Assembly (NCBI GenBank): GCA_947631545.1
Contig: CANRLS010000010.1
Span: forward strand, 1-32,731
Direction: 5' to 3'
DNA from: an uncultured Atopobiaceae bacterium
Lineage (GTDB): Bacteria; Actinomycetota; Coriobacteriia; Coriobacteriales; Atopobiaceae
Length of the DNA stretch: 32,731 nt
Each line of letters starts with the position of its first letter. Position 1 is the first letter of the stretch. The position numbers and the translations under genes were made by a program. The notes under the pieces were generated by a model. It saw only the letters and a program-made list of their open reading frames with translations. It did no database searches and was not told where the DNA came from. Below, in pieces: positions 1 through 7,547 of this stretch.

Positions 1-991
1 CGTCGCGCGCCTTCTCGATGCGAGTGGGGTCGTCGCCCTTCTCCTCGGCCTCCTGGTAGGCCGACAGCGCGTCGGGGAAGCGCCGGGTGGCGCCGGCCAG
101 CGTCTCGAGCGGACGGGTGAAGCGGCTCTCCAGGTACCACAGGATCGCGCAGACGAAGAACCAGAGGATGAAGGCCGTCTGGCCGGCGTAGAGGAGATTG
201 CTCGCCACGATGGAGATGAGGCCCGCGTAGCCCTCCGCCTCGAAGTCGAAGCCGTCGAGGTACGAGATGAACGAGAACAGGACCATGAAGGCCATGAAGA
301 GCGCGAAGACGAACACGAGTCGCTGGGTGAGGTTCATGCGGGGCCGATGGACGAAGGTCGCCCCGACCCATCGCGGCGCCTGGGCGGCGAGGGCGCTCCG
401 CTCGAGTCCGAGCAGGACGAGCGTCCCCAGCACGCTCGCGAGGTCGAAGGTGATGAAGAAGCAGAAGGACCAGAGCCCCCAGGCGGAGTCGGACTGGGCC
501 TGCTCGTAGAGGAAGGCGGTCACGACGCTCGCCCAGACGAGGCTCGACAGGGCGAGGAGGATGAGGCAGATCGCGAGCTTGGGGGCCCTGTCGAGCCTTG
601 GATAGGGATCCCTCGACCTGCCGTAGACGGCATACCAGAGCACGTAGGGCAGCGCATCGAAGACGAGCTCCGCCACGAGCGCGATCCAGTAGGCGCCGGG
701 GGCGAGCGGCTGGGCGAAGACGAGCAGCAGCGCCTCGGCCGACACGCACCCCACGATCGCGGGCCAGCCCAGGTAGAGGCAGACGACGGGCGTGAGGCAC
801 TGGACGATGGAGAGCGGGAAGAACTGCTGATGCTCCGCCCGCAGGTAGAAGAGCCAGGTGAAGCCCAGATAGAGCAGGAAGACCGCTGCCCATGTGAGGA
901 AGACCCTGGGGGCCCGGGAATCCGGGCCGCGCCCTTCCCGGGCCTCCCCTTCGGCTTCGCGTCCCGGATCTTGGACCCTGGCGTCCGTCAT
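1..991 (-). CDS. Polytopic membrane sensor/effector protein, N-terminal 330 residues only (partial)
   Basis: This minus-strand frame stays open from an ATG at 991 to the left edge, so the C-terminus is missing. A GAGGGGAG ribosome-binding site lies just upstream of the ATG. The visible protein has a charged 30-residue N-terminus followed by several hydrophobic helices (about residues 30-48, 60-95, 100-120, 139-162 and 172-195). A second pair of helices lies near 226-245 and 262-290. After the last helix comes a juxtamembrane stretch with RPLETLAGATRRF near residue 300, which resembles the start of a HAMP-type linker. That layout is typical of membrane receptors whose cytoplasmic output domain is a kinase, a SpoIIE/PP2C phosphatase or a cyclase. 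The output domain is outside the window, so no specific function can be assigned. The gene diverges from the small ORF at 1262. Confidence 0.75.
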   Translation of the reverse strand, partial: MTDARVQDPGREAEGEAREGRGPDSRAPRVFLTWAAVFLLYLGFTWLFYLRAEHQQFFPLSIVQCLTPVVCLYLGWPAIVGCVSAEALLLVFAQPLAPGAYWIALVAELVFDALPYVLWYAVYGRSRDPYPRLDRAPKLAICLILLALSSLVWASVVTAFLYEQAQSDSAWGLWSFCFFITFDLASVLGTLVLLGLERSALAAQAPRWVGATFVHRPRMNLTQRLVFVFALFMAFMVLFSFISYLDGFDFEAEGYAGLISIVASNLLYAGQTAFILWFFVCAILWYLESRFTRPLETLAGATRRFPDALSAYQEAEEKGDDPTRIEKARD

Positions 992-1261
992 GGCTCTGGG
1001 ACTCCCCTCTCGGCCGCGCCGATCGCTCCCGCTTCCCGCAAGCTTAAACGCTCGGGCGCCAAAACGATGCGCGCGAGCCGCTCGGAGCGTCTCGGACGAG
1101 CGCCTTGTCATTGGTGTCGCCAGAGGGCAGGTTTGTAACGCGTTGAGGACCCAAGATTGCCTTCATCGCCTTTCGACCTGCGAATATCCGTAGAATCGCC
1201 TCGAAAGCACGGAGCACGGCACGGCGCTCCGCTCAAGGGGGATACGAGCGAAGAGGATGCG
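992..1261. promoter_or_regulatory. Divergent intergenic region, possible promoter for the 1262 ORF
   Basis: This 270-bp gap separates two divergently transcribed genes. A TAGAAT hexamer at 1191-1196 on the plus strand matches a sigma-70 -10 box at five of six bases. No good -35 box sits 16-18 bp upstream, so the promoter call is weak. The stretch around 1125-1200 is less GC-rich than the surrounding coding DNA. No RNA gene or repeat is visible. Confidence 0.25.
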
Positions 1262-1603
1262 ATGGCGAGAAATTCCAAGAGGGGCACGGCGAGCGAGGCG
1301 GCAGGCGCCGGGAACGCTCGGGGAGGCGCGGGCCTCCCCCAGTTCTCCCCCGCATTCATCGCCGAAGTGGGCGCCTGCCAGGATGTCGACGAGTTCCGCG
1401 ATCTCTTGGAGCGCAAGGGCCTCTGGCTGAACCGCAACGCCGCCGATGGGGTCTTCAGCTACCTGAGGTCGCTCTCAGACCACGCCCTCCACGATGACGA
1501 TCTGGCGCTCGTCGTGGGAGGGGTGGAGAATCCCTTGTGGGATGAGTCCCTGCGGACGACGCTCCAGTTCCTCGCAGATCAGTTCAGCGATATGCGGCGT
1601 TGA
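1262..1603 (+). CDS. Small protein with Nif11-like/double-glycine leader character (113 aa)
   Basis: The frame could start at 1157, but the ATG at 1262 has an AAGAGGA site (1250-1256) at good spacing, giving 113 residues. The first 25 residues are basic and low-complexity. Residues 29-85 then read FIAEVGACQDVDEFRDLLER and continue through a GLWLN segment to HDDDLALVVGG, with the double glycine at 86-87. A helical segment, an acidic D/E-rich stretch and a hydrophobic-GG end is the layout of Nif11-type and related RiPP leader peptides. The 26-residue tail after GG contains no Cys and ends SDMRR, so it is not an obvious thioether core. The protein could equally be a leader-like protein without a modified core. 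No neighbour supports a function. A strong hairpin follows at 1671-1702. Confidence 0.6.
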   Translation: MARNSKRGTASEAAGAGNARGGAGLPQFSPAFIAEVGACQDVDEFRDLLERKGLWLNRNAADGVFSYLRSLSDHALHDDDLALVVGGVENPLWDESLRTTLQFLADQFSDMRR

Positions 1604-1670
1604 TCGCAGGGGGCCGGCGATCGCGGACGGCCTGGGGCCGGAAGCGGCCGAGGATGGCGATTCGACGGGG

Positions 1671-1702
1671 AAGCGGCGATGCCCGGGCGGGCATCGCCGC
1701 TT
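1671..1702. terminator. Bidirectional hairpin between convergent genes
   Basis: AAGCGGCGATGCCC pairs perfectly with GGGCATCGCCGCTT, a 14-bp stem with a GGGC loop. It lies between the end of the plus-strand small ORF (1603) and the end of the minus-strand nucleotidase (1746), so it can terminate both. There is little T-tract on either side, which is common for terminators in very GC-rich genomes. Confidence 0.75.
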
Positions 1703-1745
1703 CTCGTCGGTCGAGTCGTTCGGAGCCGAAGCCGATCCGGACGCG

Positions 1746-3992
1746 TCAGCCCTCCACGGCGCGCCAGCCGATCCCCTCGCCCTTCCAGCCGAGGCCCTCG
1801 AGGACGCTCTCCTCGTTCTTCGACGTCGTCCAGAGATGGCTGCCGAGTCCGCCGTCGGCCGTCATGTTGGGGTTGTAGAGCCTGAAGACGTCGATGCCCC
1901 CCGCCACCGGACCGTACCAGGCGATTCCCTCGGACTTCCAGCCGAGGGCGATGAGCCGGTCGGCCTCGACGGCCGACGCCGTGAAGAAGTGGCCGCCGTT
2001 GCTGGGGTTGTAGAGCCGGTAGACCGCCTGCTCGCCCGTGCCCACGGAGGCGTACTCCTCGAAGCAGGTCCCCTCCTCATCCCAGCCCAGCCCGGAGAGC
2101 GTCTGGTACTCCACGAGGCTCGTCGTGAAGAGGTGCTCGCCGCTGCTCGGGTTGTAGAGCCGGTAGACCTTCACGGTCTCTTGCACGGGGCTCTCCGAGG
2201 TGGTGAGGGTGATGCGGCCCTGACCCGCAGGGTCGGCGTAGGCCTGGCCGATGGTGCCGCCGAGGTCGTCTCGCAGGTAGCGCACGAGGGCGTCGTAGTC
2301 GAGCCCCACGTCGGGCTTCACCGGGGTCGCATCGGCGAACATCGTGTAGTCGCCGCCGAGGATGATCGGGATCGTCGTCATCGTGTAGGTGGCGCTCGGG
2401 TCGATGGGCGCCCCGCCCACGGTGACGTCGCGCACGCGGCGCTCCATGGAGGGATCGACCGACTCGAAGCCGCCATCCGAATTCTCGATCACGGGCGTGG
2501 GGATGTCGACCCGTGCGGTGAAGCTCAGACCCGACACCTGCAGGAAGGAGCCCTCGGCCTCGGTCTCGTCATCGAAGGCGGGCGTGAGGGCGCGCACCGA
2601 GTACTCGAGGGCGTCGAGGATGTCCTGCCCTTTGACCTCCACGACCGAGAGCGTGTTCGCGAAGGAGTTGATGGAGATGAAGTCGTTGTAGGTGAAGGGG
2701 CCCGCGGCGAAGCCGAAGGTGCCGTTGGAAAGCGGTGTCACGGCCGTCTGGGGCGCGCGGATGCCGCCGCCGTTCACGAACGCCACGTCGGAGTCGAGGA
2801 GCGAGCGGTAGGCGTCCGCGACGTAGTCGCCGAGGTTCGTCTCGTGCATGCGGGCGGCCCACCACCAGGGGTCGCCCTCGTCGTTGGGGGCGTAGACGGA
2901 AAGGCCCACCTGGGAGGTGCCCACGACCTGCTTGAGCTCCTGGTCGAGGGCGTCCTGCTTGGCCTGGACGGCCGCGGCGACGGTCGGGTCCTGGGGCGCG
3001 GGCTGGTGCAGGTCGCTCGCTTGGACGATGCCGCTCTGGATGTCGTCGGGGCCGGGGTCGGCATCGGGATAGAGGTACATCTCGCCCATGGCCTGGAACT
3101 GCGTGCCGCACTGGGCGATGGGGATCTGCGCCCCGTCCTCGTTGGGGACGGTCGTGTTGTAGATCTGGTGGGTGTGGCCGTCGATGACCGCGTCGATGCC
3201 GGTGGTGTGGGCGACCACGGCCGTGGAGGTCCAGCGCTCGGGCACCGAGGAGCTCGCGTCCTTGCCGAGGTGCGTCACGGCGATCACGTAGTCGGCGCCC
3301 TCGGCGCGGGCCGCGTCCACGGTGGTCTGCACCTGGTCGTAGAGGGCCTCGCCGCTGTCGTCGCCGTAGAAGCTGTAGATGGTCTGGCCGCTCGCGTCCT
3401 CGAAGATCGAGGGGTCGGATCCCGTGAGGGTCGCGGGCGTCGTCACGCCCACGTAGGCGACCTCATACGTTTGGCCATCGACCTCGTAGGAGAGGATCCT
3501 GTAGCCGTCGAAGAGCGGCTCTCCCGTCTGGGTGTTCACGACGTTGCAGCTCACGTAGGGGTAGTCGGCCGTGCCCTCGAGCGCCTGGAGCTGGGCGATG
3601 CCGTAGTCGAACTCGTGGTTGCCGGGCACCGCGATGTCGTAGCCCGAGACGTTCATGAGGTCCACGAGGTCCTGGCCCTTGGAGAGCGTGCCGATGGGCT
3701 GGCCCTGGATGGCGTCGCCGGCGTCGACGAGGGTCACGTTGGCCGCTCCGTAGCTCTCCTTCGCCTCGCTCGCGTACTGGGCGATGCCGGGATAGCCGAT
3801 GGCCGTGGCCGAGGTGGCGAGCCCCGAGCAGTGCACGTCGTTGGAGTGGACGATCACGATGGCGTGCTCGGCGGCGGGTGAATCCTCGGCCTTGGCGGCG
3901 AGGGGCGCTCCGACGAGCGCGGCGAGGACGAGGGCGAGCGCGAGGGCCACGGCGCCCTTGGGCGCATGGCGATGGCGGGCGGCGTGCGGCAT
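1746..3992 (-). CDS. Secreted bifunctional 5'-nucleotidase/2',3'-cyclic phosphodiesterase family protein with C-terminal DUF5648-type repeats
   Basis: The 748-residue protein starts at an ATG with a GGGAGT site upstream. It begins with a Sec signal peptide (MPHAARHRHAPKG, a hydrophobic core, then AAKA). The calcineurin-like metallophosphatase domain shows the metal-ligand blocks SNDVHC, DAGDAIQG, VPGNHEFDYG, VTHLGKD and DGHTHQ. The 5'-nucleotidase C-terminal domain follows, with ETNLGDYVADAYR, NGGGIRAP and FLQVSGLSF. Residues 609-656, 657-701 and 702-748 are three repeats of the form RLYNP...H.FTTS...L..LGW..EG. The enzyme should release phosphate from extracellular nucleotides or cyclic nucleotides. 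The repeats replace a usual LPXTG or SLH anchor and may bind the cell surface. Its tandem neighbour at 4135 is a paralogue, but the two have separate terminators and start sites. Confidence 0.92.
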   Translation of the reverse strand: MPHAARHRHAPKGAVALALALVLAALVGAPLAAKAEDSPAAEHAIVIVHSNDVHCSGLATSATAIGYPGIAQYASEAKESYGAANVTLVDAGDAIQGQPIGTLSKGQDLVDLMNVSGYDIAVPGNHEFDYGIAQLQALEGTADYPYVSCNVVNTQTGEPLFDGYRILSYEVDGQTYEVAYVGVTTPATLTGSDPSIFEDASGQTIYSFYGDDSGEALYDQVQTTVDAARAEGADYVIAVTHLGKDASSSVPERWTSTAVVAHTTGIDAVIDGHTHQIYNTTVPNEDGAQIPIAQCGTQFQAMGEMYLYPDADPGPDDIQSGIVQASDLHQPAPQDPTVAAAVQAKQDALDQELKQVVGTSQVGLSVYAPNDEGDPWWWAARMHETNLGDYVADAYRSLLDSDVAFVNGGGIRAPQTAVTPLSNGTFGFAAGPFTYNDFISINSFANTLSVVEVKGQDILDALEYSVRALTPAFDDETEAEGSFLQVSGLSFTARVDIPTPVIENSDGGFESVDPSMERRVRDVTVGGAPIDPSATYTMTTIPIILGGDYTMFADATPVKPDVGLDYDALVRYLRDDLGGTIGQAYADPAGQGRITLTTSESPVQETVKVYRLYNPSSGEHLFTTSLVEYQTLSGLGWDEEGTCFEEYASVGTGEQAVYRLYNPSNGGHFFTASAVEADRLIALGWKSEGIAWYGPVAGGIDVFRLYNPNMTADGGLGSHLWTTSKNEESVLEGLGWKGEGIGWRAVEG

Positions 3993-4074
3993 GGGACTCC
4001 CTTGGATGCGACGGGCGGAAGGGTCCGATCGCGCCGGACCCAGCCCCGCATTCTAGCCCCATCCCGAACGCATC

Positions 4075-4109
4075 CCGCCCCCGTGCCCTGTCGAGCGGCA
4101 CGGGGGCGG
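4075..4109 (-). terminator. Hairpin terminator of the second nucleotidase gene
   Basis: CCGCCCCCGTGCC pairs perfectly with GGCACGGGGGCGG across a 9-base loop. It lies just past the stop codon of the minus-strand gene at 4135 and upstream of the start of the next minus-strand gene. The paralogous nucleotidases are therefore probably separate transcription units. Confidence 0.75.
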
Positions 4110-4134
4110 CGTCGCCTCTGTGGATCGTGAGGGT

Positions 4135-6426
4135 CTACTCCGCTGCGAGGGAGTGCCAGGCCTCGCCCTCCGGCCGCCAGCCGAGCGCGGTGAGGGTGTC
4201 CCGCTCGTTGACGCTCGTCGTCCAGAGGTGGTTGCCCAGGCCGTCGTTGTCCGTCTGGTTGGGGTTGTAGAGCCTGAAGGTGGGCGACGCGCCGGTCGCG
4301 TCGGAGAGCGCGCCGTACCACGCGATATTCTCGTACACCCATCCGATGCCGCGGAGCGCCTCCCGCTCTCCCTCGGAAGCCGTGTAGAAGTGGTCGCCGT
4401 TGTTGGGGTTGTAGAGCCTGAAGACCGGATCATCACCGCTTTCGGCGTCCGCATGGGCGCTGAAGTGGGCCCCCTCGTCCTTCCAGCCGAGGGAGGAGAG
4501 GACCTTCACCTCGTTCTCGTCCGCCGTGAGCAGGTGCGCTCCCGCAAGGGCGGGGTTGTAGAGGCGGTGGATGCGGAGGGTGGCGCCCTCGGACCCACCC
4601 GGCAGGTCGCCTTCGGGCTCGGCCGGCAGATCGGCGTCCGGCTCATCCGTTCCCTCGTCGGGCGTCTCCGTCGCCTCGTCATCGGTGTCGGGCGCAGGGG
4701 CGGGGGCGGATCCGCTGGAGCCGCCCGAGGAGCTGGAGCTACCCGAAGAGCTGGAGCTGCCGCTGGACGAGGCGCTCGTGATGACGATCCGACCCTCCGT
4801 GCCCTGGTAGCGGCTGTCGATGACCCCGTTCAGCCCCTCGAAGAGGTAGGTGGCCAGCGCTTCGTAGTCGAGTCCGTACTCCTCGCCCTCCACGCGGGTC
4901 GCCTGGGCGAACTGGCCGTAGCCGTCGCCGCCGTTCGCGAGGAACGAGGACGTCGCCACCGTGTAGGTTTTCGAGGGGTCGAGGGGAAGGTAGCTTCCGC
5001 TCTCCGTATCGAAGACGGACACCTGGATCGAGCCGCCGCGAGCGTGCATCTTCACGCCCGAGACCTGGAGGAACCTCTTGCTGCCCGCGCTATTGCTCGA
5101 CTGGGCGAGAATGCTCCTCAGCGTCTCCCCCGTCATCTCCAGCTTGTGGATCTCGTTTCCAAAGGGGTTGATGTCCATCAGCATGGTCGTCGTGATGGCG
5201 CTGTCGGCGGGGATGGCGCCGCCCGAGGCGATGCTCGGGGAACCGATCCCGCCCGCGTTCACGAGGCCCACCTCCGCGCCGGGCACGACGAAGCGGTAGG
5301 CGTCGGCGACGAAGTTGCCGAGGTTGGTCTCGCGGCTGAGGGCGCTCACCTGTAGGGCGACGTCGGTCCTTCCCGTGGCGCCCTGCGCCGCCTCGTCCTC
5401 GACCTTCGCCACGAGGGCGCCGACCTCCTGGAGCGCCGCGTCCTTCGTGGAGGAGGAGGCGTAGGTGATCGTCGAGGCGATGTCGGCAGGGCTCGCCTTC
5501 CCGGACGGGGTGATCACCATCGTGCCGTAGGCCTGGAAGTACTGGCCGCTCTGCGCGATGCGGATCTGCTGCCCGTCTCCGTTTCGGGCGGTTCCGTTCA
5601 CGACCGCGTGCGAGTGACCGTCGATGACGGCGTCCAGGCCGCGGATGGCCGAGGCGAGCGAGCCGCCCGATCCGTGGTGCATGACGGCGATCACGTAATC
5701 CGCGCCGGCCGCCTTGGCCTCATCGACGGACTCCTGCACCCGTGCGGCCAGGTCGGAGCTATGGAAATCCCAGGCGAGCTGGCCATCCTCCTGGAAGATG
5801 CTCGGGTTCTCCTTCGAGGGCGTCTCCGGCGTCACCGCGCCCACGAAGGCCACGGAGACGTCGCCGAACTCGAAGAGCTTGTAGCCGTCGAAGAGGGACT
5901 CCTGCGTGTTCATGTTCGTGACGTTGCTCGCCACGTACGAGAACGTCGAGGCCACGCTCGTCGCGTAGTCGCCCTCGCCCTCGACCTGGGCCAGCTCGTT
6001 CAGGGAGCGGAGCTGCTCGATGCCGTAGTCGAAGTCGTGGTTGCCCGGCACGGCGAGGTCGTAGCCCGAGGCCTTCATGAGCTCCACGATGTCCTCGCCC
6101 TCCGAGAAGGCGCCCAGGGCCGAGCCCTGGATGGTGTCGCCGGCGTCGACGAGCACGACGTTGCCCTCGCCATAGCGCTCCTCGAGCGCCGCCTTGGCGC
6201 CGGCGATGCCGTCGAAGCCCACGGCCGAATCGCTGGCCGTGAGGCCCTTGGCGTGGATGTCGGTGGTGTGGAGGATGACGATGGGCTGCGGGGCGTCCGA
6301 GCCGTCCTGGGCCTCGTCCGCCAGGGCGACGCCCGGCGTGAGGCCCAGCGTGAGGGCGAATCCGAACAGCAGCGCGAAAAGGGCAAGGAGGGCGCGTCCC
6401 TTTGGATGCGTCGACCTGGTGATCAC
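4135..6426 (-). CDS. Secreted 5'-nucleotidase family phosphoesterase with Ser/Gly and acidic linker plus DUF5648-type repeats
   Basis: The 763-residue protein uses a GTG start at 6426, with a GAGGAGG site at 6437-6443. A signal peptide (MITRSTHPKGRALLALFALL, ending near VALADEA) is followed by a metallophosphatase domain with HTTDIHAKG, DAGDTIQGS, VPGNHDFDYG, MHHGSGG and DGHSHA. The 5'-nucleotidase C-domain follows, with ETNLGNFVADAYR, NAGGIGSPS and FLQVSGVKM. Residues about 550-615 are a serine/glycine tract and then a Pro/Asp/Glu-rich spacer, absent from the paralogue at 1746. Three RLYNP/GW repeats occupy about 619-667, 668-715 and 716-763. The third repeat (DGLGNHLWTTS) closely matches the third repeat of the paralogue, which supports tandem gene duplication. 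It probably hydrolyses extracellular nucleotides; substrate choice cannot be read from the sequence. Confidence 0.92.
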   Translation of the reverse strand: MITRSTHPKGRALLALFALLFGFALTLGLTPGVALADEAQDGSDAPQPIVILHTTDIHAKGLTASDSAVGFDGIAGAKAALEERYGEGNVVLVDAGDTIQGSALGAFSEGEDIVELMKASGYDLAVPGNHDFDYGIEQLRSLNELAQVEGEGDYATSVASTFSYVASNVTNMNTQESLFDGYKLFEFGDVSVAFVGAVTPETPSKENPSIFQEDGQLAWDFHSSDLAARVQESVDEAKAAGADYVIAVMHHGSGGSLASAIRGLDAVIDGHSHAVVNGTARNGDGQQIRIAQSGQYFQAYGTMVITPSGKASPADIASTITYASSSTKDAALQEVGALVAKVEDEAAQGATGRTDVALQVSALSRETNLGNFVADAYRFVVPGAEVGLVNAGGIGSPSIASGGAIPADSAITTTMLMDINPFGNEIHKLEMTGETLRSILAQSSNSAGSKRFLQVSGVKMHARGGSIQVSVFDTESGSYLPLDPSKTYTVATSSFLANGGDGYGQFAQATRVEGEEYGLDYEALATYLFEGLNGVIDSRYQGTEGRIVITSASSSGSSSSSGSSSSSGGSSGSAPAPAPDTDDEATETPDEGTDEPDADLPAEPEGDLPGGSEGATLRIHRLYNPALAGAHLLTADENEVKVLSSLGWKDEGAHFSAHADAESGDDPVFRLYNPNNGDHFYTASEGEREALRGIGWVYENIAWYGALSDATGASPTFRLYNPNQTDNDGLGNHLWTTSVNERDTLTALGWRPEGEAWHSLAAE

Positions 6427-6481
6427 AGTGCCTGAACCTCCTCGTCAGACAGATGCGACAGGCATGGCGAAGGCGCCAGCG

Positions 6482-6655
6482 CTATCGCAGCGCAGTGAAG
6501 ATGACGTGGGTGATGGTGAGGATGCGGTGCCTGATCTCGATGAAATCCGAGCCGTTGGCAACGAAGGTCCGTTGCGGTCCCGCCGCCTTCCCTTCGTGCG
6601 AGATGGAGTGTATCGAAGACCTCGAAGGCGCGCTCCGATGGAGCCGCCCGTTCAA
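6482..6655 (-). CDS. Possible small ORF, 57 codons, TTG start
   Basis: A minus-strand frame opens at a TTG (6655) five bases after a GGAGG and ends with TAG at 6482. Its C-terminal half reads FVANGSDFIEIRHRILTITH and ends IFTALR, an alternating hydrophobic pattern that is plausible as protein. There is no ATG start, the N-terminal half is low in information, and I recognise no family. It may be chance. It is recorded because it fills most of the largest gene-free gap and its ribosome-binding site lies in the arm of a perfect hairpin. Confidence 0.2.
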   Translation of the reverse strand: MNGRLHRSAPSRSSIHSISHEGKAAGPQRTFVANGSDFIEIRHRILTITHVIFTALR

Positions 6656-6657
6656 GG

Positions 6658-6681
6658 ATCCTCCATGTTCAGATGGAGGAT
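6658..6681 (-). promoter_or_regulatory. Perfect 9-bp hairpin enclosing a GGAGG site
   Basis: ATCCTCCAT at 6658-6666 pairs with ATGGAGGAT at 6673-6681 around a 6-base loop. Read on the minus strand, the right-hand arm contains GGAGG, which is the candidate ribosome-binding site of the TTG ORF that starts at 6655. The hairpin could hide that site or could be a leftover terminator. It has no T-tract. Confidence 0.35.
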
Positions 6682-6781
6682 TCGTGCAGGTCAGGCCCCC
6701 TGTTCGGCTGCTCGGCGGGGCCGTGTCCCACGCCGTCTCGAAGGGGCGCCAAGACTCGGGCGCCTCGCGCGAGGCCCGGCG

Positions 6782-7438
6782 TCAGAGAAGGGAGGCCACG
6801 CGCTGGACGAGGCGTTCCGCCACCTCGTCCTTGGGAAGCGTCGGCAGCCGCTCCACCCCCGAGCGCGAGATGACGGTCACGCGGTCGGTCTCCGAGCCGA
6901 AGGTGGAGTCGGCGCGCGAGACGTCGTTCGCGACGATGAGGTCGCAGCCCTTCTCGCGGAGCTTCGCTGCGGCGTTCGCCTCGAGGTCGTTCGTCTCGGC
7001 GGCGAATCCGACGACGACGCGACGGCCCTTCCCGGCCGAGAGCCTGGCGAGGATGTCGGCCGTCTGCTTGAGCGAGATGGATTCGAGCCCGCCCTCGGCC
7101 TTCTTGAGCTTGTGGTCGGCGACGGAGACGGGGGTGTAGTCCGCCACGGCGGCCGCGAGGATCGCCGCATCCATCGAGGGGAAGGCCCGCTCGCAGGCGT
7201 CGAGCATGTCGGCGGCGGAGACCACGGGCACGACCTCGACGCCCGATGGGGCCGCGAGGGCGACCGGCCCCGAGACGAGCGTCACCTCGGCGCCGGCGTC
7301 CCGCGCCGCCCGTGCGATGGCGTAGCCCATCTTCCCCGAGCTCGCGTTGGCGAGGTAGCGCACCGGGTCGATGTGCTCATGGGTGGGCCCGGCGCTCACC
7401 AGGATCCGCTTGCCCTCGAGTGCCCTCTGCCCGACCAT
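6782..7438 (-). CDS. coaB: Phosphopantothenate--cysteine ligase, stand-alone CoaB domain
   Basis: The 218-residue protein matches the C-terminal half of the usual CoaBC fusion. It has ILVSAGPTHEHIDPVRYLAN, then SSGKMGYAIA (nucleotide-binding Rossmann-like start), AAAVADYTP, HKLKK (the conserved lysine segment), LKQTADILA, GFAAETND and ANDVS. CoaB joins cysteine to 4'-phosphopantothenate with a nucleotide triphosphate, the step before decarboxylation by CoaC. The ATG at 7438 has a GAGGAG site upstream. In most bacteria CoaB is fused behind CoaC. Here the two are separate genes on the same strand, about 110 bp apart, with a terminator between them, so coaB may have its own promoter or depend on read-through. 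Confidence 0.93.
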   Translation of the reverse strand: MVGQRALEGKRILVSAGPTHEHIDPVRYLANASSGKMGYAIARAARDAGAEVTLVSGPVALAAPSGVEVVPVVSAADMLDACERAFPSMDAAILAAAVADYTPVSVADHKLKKAEGGLESISLKQTADILARLSAGKGRRVVVGFAAETNDLEANAAAKLREKGCDLIVANDVSRADSTFGSETDRVTVISRSGVERLPTLPKDEVAERLVQRVASLL

Positions 7439-7503
7439 GGCCGCTCCTCGCGCTCTCCGTCCCGCTCCACGGGTCTATGACCGAGTTCATGCCCAGAGAG
7501 AAA

Positions 7504-7537
7504 GGGCCCGCCGTGCCCTCGGGCGATCGGCGGGCCC
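7504..7537 (-). terminator. Rho-independent terminator after coaC
   Basis: GGGCCCGCCG pairs perfectly with CGGCGGGCCC across a 14-base loop. Read on the minus strand, the stem is followed by TTTCTCTC, a reasonable U-rich tail for this genome. It sits just downstream of the coaC stop and would end the long minus-strand operon before coaB. Confidence 0.75.
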
Positions 7538-7547
7538 TCACGGGCCG

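Larger units (their letters stand above)
6427..6781. other. 355-bp intergenic region upstream of the second nucleotidase
   Basis: The region holds the ribosome-binding site of the nucleotidase at its left end, a possible 57-codon ORF (6482-6655, minus), a perfect hairpin (6658-6681) and a 14-bp palindrome GCCTCGCGCGAGGC at 6762-6775. The palindrome lies directly after the coaB stop codon and may end that transcript. No convincing -35/-10 pair is visible on the minus strand. Base composition is slightly less GC-rich than in the neighbouring genes. Confidence 0.5.

Noticed and set aside
1494-3881. 795-codon open frame on the plus strand
   Set aside because: It is antisense to the first nucleotidase and has a repetitive Val/Gly/Asp/Arg composition without motifs.
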